Position numbers and translations under genes: made by a program. DNA of 64,000 bases from Alistipes sp. (GTDB lineage: Bacteria; Bacteroidota; Bacteroidia; Bacteroidales; Rikenellaceae), in contig JAFSBY010000006.1 of the NCBI GenBank assembly GCA_017437045.1, forward strand, positions 62,001 to 126,000. Direction: 5' to 3'. The notes beneath the pieces were generated by a model. It saw nothing but the letters and a program-made list of their open reading frames with translations. It did no database searches and was not told the origin of the DNA. Shown piece by piece: positions 7,967 through 15,189 of the stretch. The number at the start of each line of letters is the position of its first letter. The stretch's first letter is position 1.

Positions 7967-9372
7967 AACGAACCTGGATACTCTCTCTAATACCTGCAGT
8001 CATGGTCGCGCTGACGGCCTGTGCACCGCGTTTGAATGCGCCCGTTGTCGAGGTGCCGGAGCGGTATCGCTATGCGGATAGCGTGGCTGCCGATTCGGTG
8101 GTAGTGACACAACGTTGGTGGGAACTTTTTGGCGATACGACGCTCAATTGGCTGGTGGAACGCGCCTTGCAAAACAACCGCGATTTGCAGATTGCAACCT
8201 CGCGGATCGAACAGGCACGCGAAGCCTTGCGCATCACGCGAGCGGCGTATCTCCCCGCGATCGGTGGCGAAGTCTCGGCCGAAGCGACCTACAACCGCGA
8301 GCAGCGTATCGTGCAGGATTATGCCGTCGAGCCGACGTTGAGTTGGGAGATCTCCCTGTTTGGGGCGTTGCGCCATAGTACGGTGGCGGCACGTGCCGAA
8401 GTGGCCGCTTTGGAGTGGAATCGTCACGGTGTAGCACTCTCGTTGGCAGCCGAGGTGGCGACCAATTATTTCACGTTGCTGCAATATGAGCGTGACCTAG
8501 CGATTGCTACCCGCACAGCACATCTGCGACGGGAGTCAGCGGCACTGATCGACTCGATGTATCGCTACGGTATGTCGAGCGGTATCGATCGGGAGCAGGC
8601 CTACAGTTTAGTCTATACGGCCGAAGCCGATATCCCGAATTACCGCAATGCGATCGAGCGCACGCTCCTCTCGCTCAATGTGCTGTTGGGCGATGTGCCG
8701 CAGGAGTATGGGCCTCGTGGTGTTGGTGGTGAATTGCTCACGGATCGGCAGCCCGAGGAGCTTTCGGCGGGTGTGCCTTCCGAACTACTGCAACGCCGTC
8801 CCGATATTATGCAGGCTTACCACACGCTGCAACAGGCAGCCGCTGAGGTCGGTGTGGCGCGAAGCAGTCGTTTTCCGTCGATTCGGCTGACCGCCTCTGC
8901 GGGTATTGGAGCCTCGACCCTGAAGGGGCTGACGGAACATAATCCGGCCATCTGGTCGGCAGCCGGAACGATCGTGCAACCGATCTTCCAAGCCGGGGCT
9001 TTGCGGGCGAAGGAGCGGGCTGCGGTTGAGCAATACAACCAAGCCGCCTATCAATACGAGCAGACCATTTTGGCAGCCTTCTCGGATGTCGAACAGGCCT
9101 TGACGCGCATCGTGGCCAATCGGGAAGAGGAGGATCGTTATGCGCGGTTGGTGGACTCCTACCGCGAAATAGTGACGATGGCCCACGCGCTGTATCGCAA
9201 CGGCATGGTCGATTATCTCGATGTCATTGATGCCGAACGTACGCTCTATGGAGCACAAATGCAGTTGGTAAACCTTGTTACTCAGCAGTATATCAATTAT
9301 GTCTTGCTCTGCAAAGCTCTCGGTGGCGGCTGGCAGGCTACGGCGAATGAAAATACCTACTTGTTGCGATAG
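7963..9372 (+). CDS. Outer-membrane efflux channel lipoprotein (OprM/NodT family)
   Basis: Third subunit of the RND operon: the trimeric TolC-like channel that completes the route across the outer membrane. 469 residues, with a signal peptide ending ALTAC (Cys20) for lipidation. It has the two OEP repeats typical of the family: first repeat 'NNRDLQIATSRIEQAREALR.TRAAYLP', second 'RRPDIMQAYHTLQQAAAEVGVARSSRFPSIRL'. It overlaps the pump gene by 4 nt. No terminator hairpin is visible between its stop and the feoAB promoter 20 nt downstream, so some read-through into feoAB is possible. Confidence 0.94.
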   Translation: MKRTWILSLIPAVMVALTACAPRLNAPVVEVPERYRYADSVAADSVVVTQRWWELFGDTTLNWLVERALQNNRDLQIATSRIEQAREALRITRAAYLPAIGGEVSAEATYNREQRIVQDYAVEPTLSWEISLFGALRHSTVAARAEVAALEWNRHGVALSLAAEVATNYFTLLQYERDLAIATRTAHLRRESAALIDSMYRYGMSSGIDREQAYSLVYTAEADIPNYRNAIERTLLSLNVLLGDVPQEYGPRGVGGELLTDRQPEELSAGVPSELLQRRPDIMQAYHTLQQAAAEVGVARSSRFPSIRLTASAGIGASTLKGLTEHNPAIWSAAGTIVQPIFQAGALRAKERAAVEQYNQAAYQYEQTILAAFSDVEQALTRIVANREEEDRYARLVDSYREIVTMAHALYRNGMVDYLDVIDAERTLYGAQMQLVNLVTQQYINYVLLCKALGGGWQATANENTYLLR

Positions 9373-9392
9373 TAAATCTGCTAAAAAATGGG

Positions 9393-9400
9393 TATCTTTG
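9393..9400 (+). promoter_or_regulatory. Promoter -7 element of feoAB
   Basis: TATCTTTG matches TAnnTTTG and is 29 nt before the feoAB ATG. No clear TTG lies 19-20 nt upstream, which would suit an activated or weak promoter. A perfect palindrome overlaps the predicted start site. Confidence 0.55.
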
Positions 9401-9401
9401 C

Positions 9402-9416
9402 CGAAATTTAATTTCG
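9402..9416. promoter_or_regulatory. 15-bp palindrome over the predicted feoAB start site (candidate operator)
   Basis: CGAAATT-T-AATTTCG is a perfect inverted repeat with one central base. It begins one base after the -7 box and so overlaps the predicted transcription start. Its position suits a repressor site, plausibly iron-responsive given the gene, but the regulator is not identified and no Fur or DtxR consensus is matched with confidence. Confidence 0.4.
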
Positions 9417-9429
9417 ACAAAGCCCACTT

Positions 9430-11829
9430 ATGCGTCTCTCTGAACTCAAAACCGGATCATCGGCCACCATCCTGAAGGTGACAGGCCATGGCGGATTCCG
9501 TCGTCGTATTGTCGAGATGGGATTTATTCGCGGCCAACGCGTTGAGGTGGTATTGAATGCTCCGCTCAAGGATCCGATCGAGTATCGGATTATGGATTAT
9601 GAGGTCTCGTTGCGTCGTAGCGAGGCCGATATGGTTGTTGTGATGAGCGACGAAGAGGCGGCACGGCAGCTCGAGGAGCAACAAAGCTATTTTGCCGAGG
9701 AGGCTCCGGTCGGCTCGCTCGATGAGGTGGTGGCACGCAGCACTCGCACGATCAGCGTGGCGCTGGTGGGCAATCCGAACAGCGGTAAAACCTCGCTTTT
9801 TAATGCCATCTCGGGCGGCCATGAGCATGTGGGTAATTACAGCGGTGTGACGGTCGGTGCCAAGTGTGGTGTGCGCCACTATCGGGGCTATCGCTTCGAG
9901 GTAACCGACCTGCCCGGAACCTATGCCTTGTCGGCCTATACGCCCGAAGAGCGATATGTGCGCGAGCACCTGGTGCGCGAGACCCCCGACGTGGTGATCA
10001 ATGCGGTGGTGGCATCGAATCTGGAGCGCAATCTCTATCTGACTACCGAATTGATTGATATAAACCCGCGTATGGTCGTGGCTCTCAATATGTTTGATGA
10101 GCTTCAGCATAGCGGTGCCCGGCTCGATTATGATGCTTTGGGGCGTATGTTGGGTGTGCCGATGGTGCCGGTTGAGGCACGCAATAAGCGCGGCATAGAT
10201 ACGCTGCTCGATACGGTGATTGCCGTCTATGAGGGGCGGGACGATCGTGTACGCCACATCCATATCAATCAGGGTGCGATCATCGAAGAGGGGTTGCAAC
10301 TGCTCAACCAAGAGCTTTCGGCCTATCGGACCGAATTGCCGAATGTCTTTCCGCCGCGTTATTATGCGATGAAACTCTTGGAGGGCGATCAGCAGGTGGA
10401 GCAGATGTTGCACAAGCACCCTGCCTATGCACAATGGGTAACGACGCGTGACCATGAGGTCAAACGGATCGAATCGGCCTTGCATGAGGATATCGAAACA
10501 GCCCTTACGAACCAGAAATATGGATTTATCTCGGGTGCTCTGAAGGAGACCTATACCCCCGGCCAACGCGAACGCCATTCGGCGACGCAACTCATTGATG
10601 CCTTCGTGACGCACAAATTGTGGGGATTCCCGATCTTTTTCCTGATCATGGGACTGATGTTCTGGAGCACCTTCTCGTTGGGAGCCTATCCGCAGGCGTG
10701 GATCGAGGGGTTGGTGGGCTGGATCAGCTCGACCGTGGGCGGCTGGATTCCCGAGGGCGCGTTGCGCGATCTGATTATTGATGGTGTGATCGGCGGTGTC
10801 GGCTCGGTGATCGTCTTCCTGCCCAATATTATGATCCTCTATCTGTTTATCTCCTTTATGGAGGATTCGGGCTATCTGGCGCGTGCCGCCTTTATCATGG
10901 ATCGTATCATGCACCGAGCAGGCCTGCATGGGAAATCGTTCATTCCTCTTGTGATGGGCTTTGGTTGTAATGTGCCGGCCATCATGGCTTGCCGTACGAT
11001 CGAGAGCCGATCGAGCCGTCTGATTACCATTCTGATTACACCGTTTATGTCGTGCAGTGCCCGCCTGCCGGTATTCATCCTGCTGGCCGGAGCCTTCTTC
11101 CCGAATACAGCCGGATGGGTGGTCGCCGGATTGTATCTGCTGGGTGTGGTGATGGCGGTCGTAACGGCTCGCTTGATGCGTCGTTTCTTCTTCCCGGTCG
11201 ATGAGACCCCCTTTGTGATGGAGCTGCCGCCCTATCGTATGCCGACAACGCGCACGACGCTGACGCACATGTGGGATAAGTGTGCCCAATACCTCAAAAA
11301 GATGGGCGGTATGATTCTGATCGCCTCGCTTGTCGTCTGGTTCTTGAGCTATTATCCGCGTCCGGAGGTCGCTGCAACCGATTCGACGACGGTCATGACG
11401 CAAAACTCGACCCCGGATGAGACTACTACCTATGCCAACTCCTATTTGGGACAGATTGGCAAATGGTGCGAGCCGGTCTTTGCACCGTTGGGGCTGGAGT
11501 GGAAGGCCGGTGTGGCCTTGTTGTCGGGCGTGGCTGCCAAGGAGGTGGTTGTCTCGACGATCGGTGTGCTCTATGCCGTGGATGATGTCGAGAGTGAGGA
11601 AGGTGGTGCTTCGCTGGGTAAGAAATTGGTGGCCAGCGGCCACTATTCGACCGCTTCGGTGGTTGCCTTGTTGATCTTTGTGTTGTTGTATCTGCCTTGC
11701 TTGGCTACGATTGCCGCTATTCGCAGTGAGATTGGTTGGCGTTGGGCTATTGGTGCACTTATATATAATACGGTCGTAGCTTGGGTTGTAGCCTGGGTGG
11801 CCTATCACGTAACCTTGTGGATCGCATGA
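9430..11829 (+). CDS. feoB: Ferrous iron transporter, FeoA-FeoB fusion
   Basis: Imports Fe(II) across the inner membrane. 799 residues combine two normally separate proteins. Residues 1 to about 75 are a FeoA-like SH3 domain (MRLSELKTGSSATI, RRRIVEMGFIRGQRVEV). The FeoB cytosolic G domain begins near 108, with G1 GNPNSGKTS (114-122), a G3-type DLPGTYAL and G4 NMFD. Then comes the membrane channel with two Gate repeats, including GFGCNVPAIMACRTIE and SCSARLPVF, which carry the conserved Cys residues. Such fusions are common in Bacteroidota. The stop overlaps the start of the downstream Cys-rich peptide gene (ATGA). The promoter has a palindrome at its predicted start site. Confidence 0.96.
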   Translation: MRLSELKTGSSATILKVTGHGGFRRRIVEMGFIRGQRVEVVLNAPLKDPIEYRIMDYEVSLRRSEADMVVVMSDEEAARQLEEQQSYFAEEAPVGSLDEVVARSTRTISVALVGNPNSGKTSLFNAISGGHEHVGNYSGVTVGAKCGVRHYRGYRFEVTDLPGTYALSAYTPEERYVREHLVRETPDVVINAVVASNLERNLYLTTELIDINPRMVVALNMFDELQHSGARLDYDALGRMLGVPMVPVEARNKRGIDTLLDTVIAVYEGRDDRVRHIHINQGAIIEEGLQLLNQELSAYRTELPNVFPPRYYAMKLLEGDQQVEQMLHKHPAYAQWVTTRDHEVKRIESALHEDIETALTNQKYGFISGALKETYTPGQRERHSATQLIDAFVTHKLWGFPIFFLIMGLMFWSTFSLGAYPQAWIEGLVGWISSTVGGWIPEGALRDLIIDGVIGGVGSVIVFLPNIMILYLFISFMEDSGYLARAAFIMDRIMHRAGLHGKSFIPLVMGFGCNVPAIMACRTIESRSSRLITILITPFMSCSARLPVFILLAGAFFPNTAGWVVAGLYLLGVVMAVVTARLMRRFFFPVDETPFVMELPPYRMPTTRTTLTHMWDKCAQYLKKMGGMILIASLVVWFLSYYPRPEVAATDSTTVMTQNSTPDETTTYANSYLGQIGKWCEPVFAPLGLEWKAGVALLSGVAAKEVVVSTIGVLYAVDDVESEEGGASLGKKLVASGHYSTASVVALLIFVLLYLPCLATIAAIRSEIGWRWAIGALIYNTVVAWVVAWVAYHVTLWIA

Positions 11830-12026
11830 TGGAGCTGGATTGGCAAACGTGGATTGTGTGGGCAATTGGCTGCCTGGTGGGCTGGTTGGTGCTCCGTGCG
11901 GCCGTTCGTCGGCTATGGCCGCTCTTTACCGGACAACGAACCTCGGTTTGTGAAGGATGTGCCGGACAATGCGGGCAATGCTCAAAAATAAAAGAGGAGG
12001 AGCGTTGCCGAATTAGACAAGAATGA
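11826..12026 (+). CDS. FeoB-associated Cys-rich membrane protein
   Basis: 66-residue single-pass membrane peptide. The N-terminal hydrophobic segment (TWIVWAIGCLVGWLVL) is followed by a basic loop and a Cys-rich tail, CEGCAGQCGQCSKIKEEERC, with five Cys. Position (ATGA overlap with feoB) and composition match the small FeoB-associated Cys-rich family (FeoC-like position), thought to help Fe(II) uptake, possibly by metal handling on the cytosolic side. Two ATG codons are available (11826 or 11829); the overlapping first ATG is preferred for translational coupling. The terminator at 12034-12080 closes the operon. Confidence 0.8.
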   Translation: MMELDWQTWIVWAIGCLVGWLVLRAAVRRLWPLFTGQRTSVCEGCAGQCGQCSKIKEEERCRIRQE

Positions 12027-12035
12027 TTACCTTTG
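12005..12035 (+). promoter_or_regulatory. Promoter of the AspT/YidE-type transporter, nested in a terminator
   Basis: TTG (12005-12007), a 20-nt spacer and TACCTTTG (12028-12035) fit the Bacteroidota consensus exactly. The predicted start (about 12041) lies inside the left arm of the feo terminator hairpin, so the new transcript lacks most of that arm and should not be terminated by it. Confidence 0.6.
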
Positions 12036-12080
12036 TGGACTGTTTAGCCGATAATGGCGACAGTCCGCATTGTTTTTTAT
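12034..12080 (+). terminator. Terminator of the feoAB operon
   Basis: TGTGGACTGT (12034-12043) pairs with ACAGTCCGCA (12060-12069) with one G-T wobble, followed by a T-rich run at 12070-12080. The left arm overlaps the promoter of the next gene. Confidence 0.65.
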
Positions 12081-12099
12081 ATAGGTTAGTAGATGAATC

Positions 12100-13770
12100 A
12101 TGGAATGGTTGCATGATCTTTTCTTTGGGAATGGTATAGCACATTCGGTGCTGATTATCTCGCTGGTGATTACCCTCGGCATCATGCTGGGGCGCATCAA
12201 GATTTGTGGTATCTCGCTGGGAATTACGTGGATTCTCTTCGTTGGTATTGCCATGAGTCATTTCGGTATGCGCATTGATGACAGCACACGTCACTTTGCC
12301 CAAGAATTTGGCTTGATTCTGTTTGTCTTTTCGATTGGATTGCAGGTGGGCCCCAGCTTCTTCTCCTCGTTCAAGCATGGAGGTATGAAGCTCATCGGTT
12401 GTGCCGTGGCCATTGTGCTGCTGGGCGTACTTACGGCCGGAGTGTTGCATTTGGTGACCGATGTGCCGATTCCGACCATGGTGGGCATCTTGTCGGGTGC
12501 CGTGACCAACACGCCGGGTTTGGGTGCTGCGCAGCAAGCCTATGTCGATACGACCGGCCTGCAGGATCCCTCGATCTCGATGGGTTATGCCGTGGCCTAC
12601 CCATTGGGTGTGGTCGGAATTATTCTGACCTTGATATTTTTACGCTATGTCTTGCGGGTCAATTTCGATCAGGAAAACCGCGATTTGGCGGCTCTTTCGC
12701 AGGAGCATCAGCCGGCCGAGAAATTCTCGCTTGAGTTTACCAATCAGCTGCTCGATGGTCGCTCGGTGGAGTATATTCGTGATCTGATCAATCGTCAGTT
12801 TGTGATCTCGCGTGTGATTCATGCCGAGAGTGGCGAATTGACGTTGGCCGATGGCGAGACGAAACTGCGCATGGGTGATAAGGTGCGCATGATCTGCCAG
12901 AAGGAGGACGAGGAGGCTATCACCGCCTTTTTGGGCCATCAAATCGAGATGAGCGACGAAGAGTGGGGCCACAATACCCCCAATGCAACCCTCATTTCGC
13001 GCCGTATCTTGATTACCAAGCCCGAGATCAATGGTAAGAAGTTCTCGGATCTGCGTCTGCGCACCAAATATGGTATTACGCTGACGCGTGTGAATCGTGC
13101 CGGTGTCGATCTGCTGCCCTACCAGGGTTTGGAGCTGCAGGTCGGTGACCGTGTGATGGTGGTCGGTCCGGAGAAGGGCGTGGCGAAGGTGGCCGAAGTG
13201 TTGGGTAACTCGCTCAAGAAGTTGGATCACCCCAACCTGATCACGATTTTTGTGGGTATCGCGTTGGGTGTGTTGCTTGGTTCGATTCCGCTGCTCAATG
13301 TGCCGCAGCCTGTTAAGTTGGGTTTGGCCGGAGGTCCGCTGATTTTGGCCATCCTGATTGGTCGTTTCGGTACGCGCTTCCATCTGGTAACCTATACGAC
13401 GATGAGCGCCAACCTCATGTTGCGTGAGGTGGGTATAGCCCTCTTCTTGGCCTGCGTAGGCTTGGGTGCCGGTGAAGGTTTTATCGATGCCATTATGGAT
13501 GGTGGTTATAAGTGGATCGGCTATGGTGCGATCATCACGATCCTACCCCTGCTCATCGTGGGTGTTTTTGCCCGCTTGGTGCTCAAGATGAATTATTACA
13601 CGCTGATGGGTATGTTGTCCGGCTCGATGACCGATCCTCCGGCCTTGGCCTATGCCAATGGTGTGGCGGGTAATGATATGCCGGCTGTGGGCTATTCGAC
13701 GGTCTATCCGGTGGTGATGTTCTTGCGTGTGCTGACAGCCCAGATCTTCATTCTCTTTGCCCTGGGTTAA
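12100..13770 (+). CDS. Putative transporter, AspT/YidE/YbjL duplication family with two RCK_C domains
   Basis: 556-residue inner-membrane protein. Two homologous membrane halves (about 1-165 and 385-556) flank two cytosolic RCK_C (TrkA-C) domains at roughly 200-370. The family signature is present twice in related form: SGAVTNTPGLGAAQ near residue 132 and SGSMTDPPALAYAN near 507. AspT is an aspartate:alanine exchanger, but most YidE/YbjL-type members have no known substrate. The RCK_C domains suggest control by a small ligand or ion. It stands alone between feoAB and an aminotransferase gene, and association with the latter is only positional. Family identification is strong; substrate unknown. 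Confidence 0.88.
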   Translation: MEWLHDLFFGNGIAHSVLIISLVITLGIMLGRIKICGISLGITWILFVGIAMSHFGMRIDDSTRHFAQEFGLILFVFSIGLQVGPSFFSSFKHGGMKLIGCAVAIVLLGVLTAGVLHLVTDVPIPTMVGILSGAVTNTPGLGAAQQAYVDTTGLQDPSISMGYAVAYPLGVVGIILTLIFLRYVLRVNFDQENRDLAALSQEHQPAEKFSLEFTNQLLDGRSVEYIRDLINRQFVISRVIHAESGELTLADGETKLRMGDKVRMICQKEDEEAITAFLGHQIEMSDEEWGHNTPNATLISRRILITKPEINGKKFSDLRLRTKYGITLTRVNRAGVDLLPYQGLELQVGDRVMVVGPEKGVAKVAEVLGNSLKKLDHPNLITIFVGIALGVLLGSIPLLNVPQPVKLGLAGGPLILAILIGRFGTRFHLVTYTTMSANLMLREVGIALFLACVGLGAGEGFIDAIMDGGYKWIGYGAIITILPLLIVGVFARLVLKMNYYTLMGMLSGSMTDPPALAYANGVAGNDMPAVGYSTVYPVVMFLRVLTAQIFILFALG

Positions 13771-13829
13771 GTGTTAAAAAATTGTGTAAAAGAATTTCAT
13801 CGAGAGGATTAAAACCGAAGAGAAATACC

Positions 13830-13837
13830 TATTTTTG
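13830..13837 (+). promoter_or_regulatory. Promoter -7 element of the aminotransferase gene
   Basis: TATTTTTG (TAnnTTTG) 37 nt before the ATG at 13875. No well-spaced -33 element is seen. Confidence 0.4.
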
Positions 13838-13874
13838 TAGAAGAAAATTGTCAAAACTACCAAGATAACAAGTT

Positions 13875-15056
13875 ATGGGAGTAAAAATCGACCGTTCGCA
13901 TCGTCTGGACGGCATTGGAGAGTACTATTTTTCGCGTCGTCTGCGCGAGATTGGCGAGATTGAGGCCTCGACGGGTCGTCAGATTATTAAGTTGGCTATG
14001 GGCAGCCCCGATCTGCCGCCCCATCAATCGGTGATCGACCGCCTCTCGCAAGAGGCTCAACGCCCCGATGTACACAAGTATATGTCCTACAAAGGTGAGC
14101 CGATTCTGCGCAAAGCCTTTGCCGATTGGTACAAGAAGTGGTATCGTTCGGAGTTTGACTATAATACCGAGGTCCTGCCGTTGATCGGCTCGAAAGAGGG
14201 TATCATGCACATCTGCATGACCTTCCTCAATCAGGGCGATAAGGTGCTTGTTCCCAACCCGGGCTACCCCACCTATTCGGCAGCCGTACGTCTGGCCGGT
14301 GGTCAGATGGTGACCTATGCGCTGAACAAGCAGACGAACTTCTATCCCGACTTTGAGGCGATCGAGGCTGCCGGTTTGGAGGGCGTGAAGATGATGCTCG
14401 TGAACTACCCCAACATGCCGACGGGACAGACCCCCTCGATGGAGCTTTTCGAGCAGATCATCGCCTTTGGTCGCAAGCACAACATCCTGATCGTGCATGA
14501 CAACCCCTATAGCTTTATCCGCAACGCCGAGAAGCCGATCTCGATCATGGAGGTCGAGGGTGCTCGTGAGGTGGCTTTGGAGATGAATTCGTTGTCGAAG
14601 GCGCACTCGATGGCCGGTTGGCGTGTGGGTGTTGTGGTAGGTAAGAAGGAGTGGATCGATTCGATCCTAACCTTCAAGTCGAACATGGATTCGGGTATGT
14701 TCTACCCCATCCAGGCTGCAGCCGATACGGCATTGGCGTTGGGCGAGGAGTGGTTTACGGAGCTGAACGCAATCTATTACGGTCGTGAGCGTCAGGCTTA
14801 CGCCTTGTTGGATGCGCTGGGCTGCCGCTATCGCAAGCACCAGGCCGGCCTGTTCGTCTGGGCCGAGTTGCCCGAGGGATATGAGGGCGATAGCTTCTCC
14901 TTCTCGGACGAGGTGATGGAGAAGTGCGATGTCTTCCTCACGCCGGGTGGCATCTTCGGCTCGGAGGGTAATGGCTATATCCGCATTACGCTCTGCTGCC
15001 CCGAGGAGTTGCTCAAGAAGGCAACGGACAACGTGGTAGCGAAGTTTAAGAAATAG
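13875..15056 (+). CDS. PLP-dependent class I/II aminotransferase (DapL/AlaC-like)
   Basis: Transfers an amino group using pyridoxal phosphate. 393 residues. The Schiff-base Lys is Lys242 in SLSKAHSMAGWRVG, preceded by the YPNMPTG and VHDNPYSF motifs of fold-type I enzymes. The N-terminus RLDGIGEYYFSRRLREI and the phrase MGSPDLPPH resemble enzymes annotated as LL-diaminopimelate or alanine/aspartate aminotransferases in Bacteroidota. dapB lies elsewhere in this window (46206-46964), so a lysine-pathway role is possible but not shown by context. Exact substrate unassigned. A terminator follows at 15124-15165. Confidence 0.85.
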   Translation: MGVKIDRSHRLDGIGEYYFSRRLREIGEIEASTGRQIIKLAMGSPDLPPHQSVIDRLSQEAQRPDVHKYMSYKGEPILRKAFADWYKKWYRSEFDYNTEVLPLIGSKEGIMHICMTFLNQGDKVLVPNPGYPTYSAAVRLAGGQMVTYALNKQTNFYPDFEAIEAAGLEGVKMMLVNYPNMPTGQTPSMELFEQIIAFGRKHNILIVHDNPYSFIRNAEKPISIMEVEGAREVALEMNSLSKAHSMAGWRVGVVVGKKEWIDSILTFKSNMDSGMFYPIQAAADTALALGEEWFTELNAIYYGRERQAYALLDALGCRYRKHQAGLFVWAELPEGYEGDSFSFSDEVMEKCDVFLTPGGIFGSEGNGYIRITLCCPEELLKKATDNVVAKFKK

Positions 15057-15123
15057 CAAACGCAAAAAAACGGCCTTGCGGCAGGGGAATGGGAGCCTGT
15101 GTCGCGGCTGATGCGTCAGATTC

Positions 15124-15165
15124 GGGAGGCCGTCTGCCAGGAGTGTGGGACGACCTCCCTTTTTT
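15124..15165 (+). terminator. Terminator after the aminotransferase gene
   Basis: GGGAGGCCGTC (15124-15134) pairs with GACGACCTCCC (15149-15159) with one mismatch, followed by six T. It is only 25 nt before the next start codon, so it could instead act as a leader attenuator of the glycosidase gene. Confidence 0.6.
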
Positions 15166-15189
15166 GTGGAATAGAAACCAACGTGTGTG

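Noticed and set aside
9457-11865. Very long open frame (802 codons) on minus, opposite feoB
   Set aside because: It mirrors feoB almost end to end, has no recognisable motif, no signal or promoter, and a His/Arg/Gln-rich composition typical of the reverse complement of a GC-biased gene.
15057-15189. Possible riboswitch in front of the GH2 gene
   Set aside because: Only a terminator-like hairpin is visible; no aptamer motif could be recognised.
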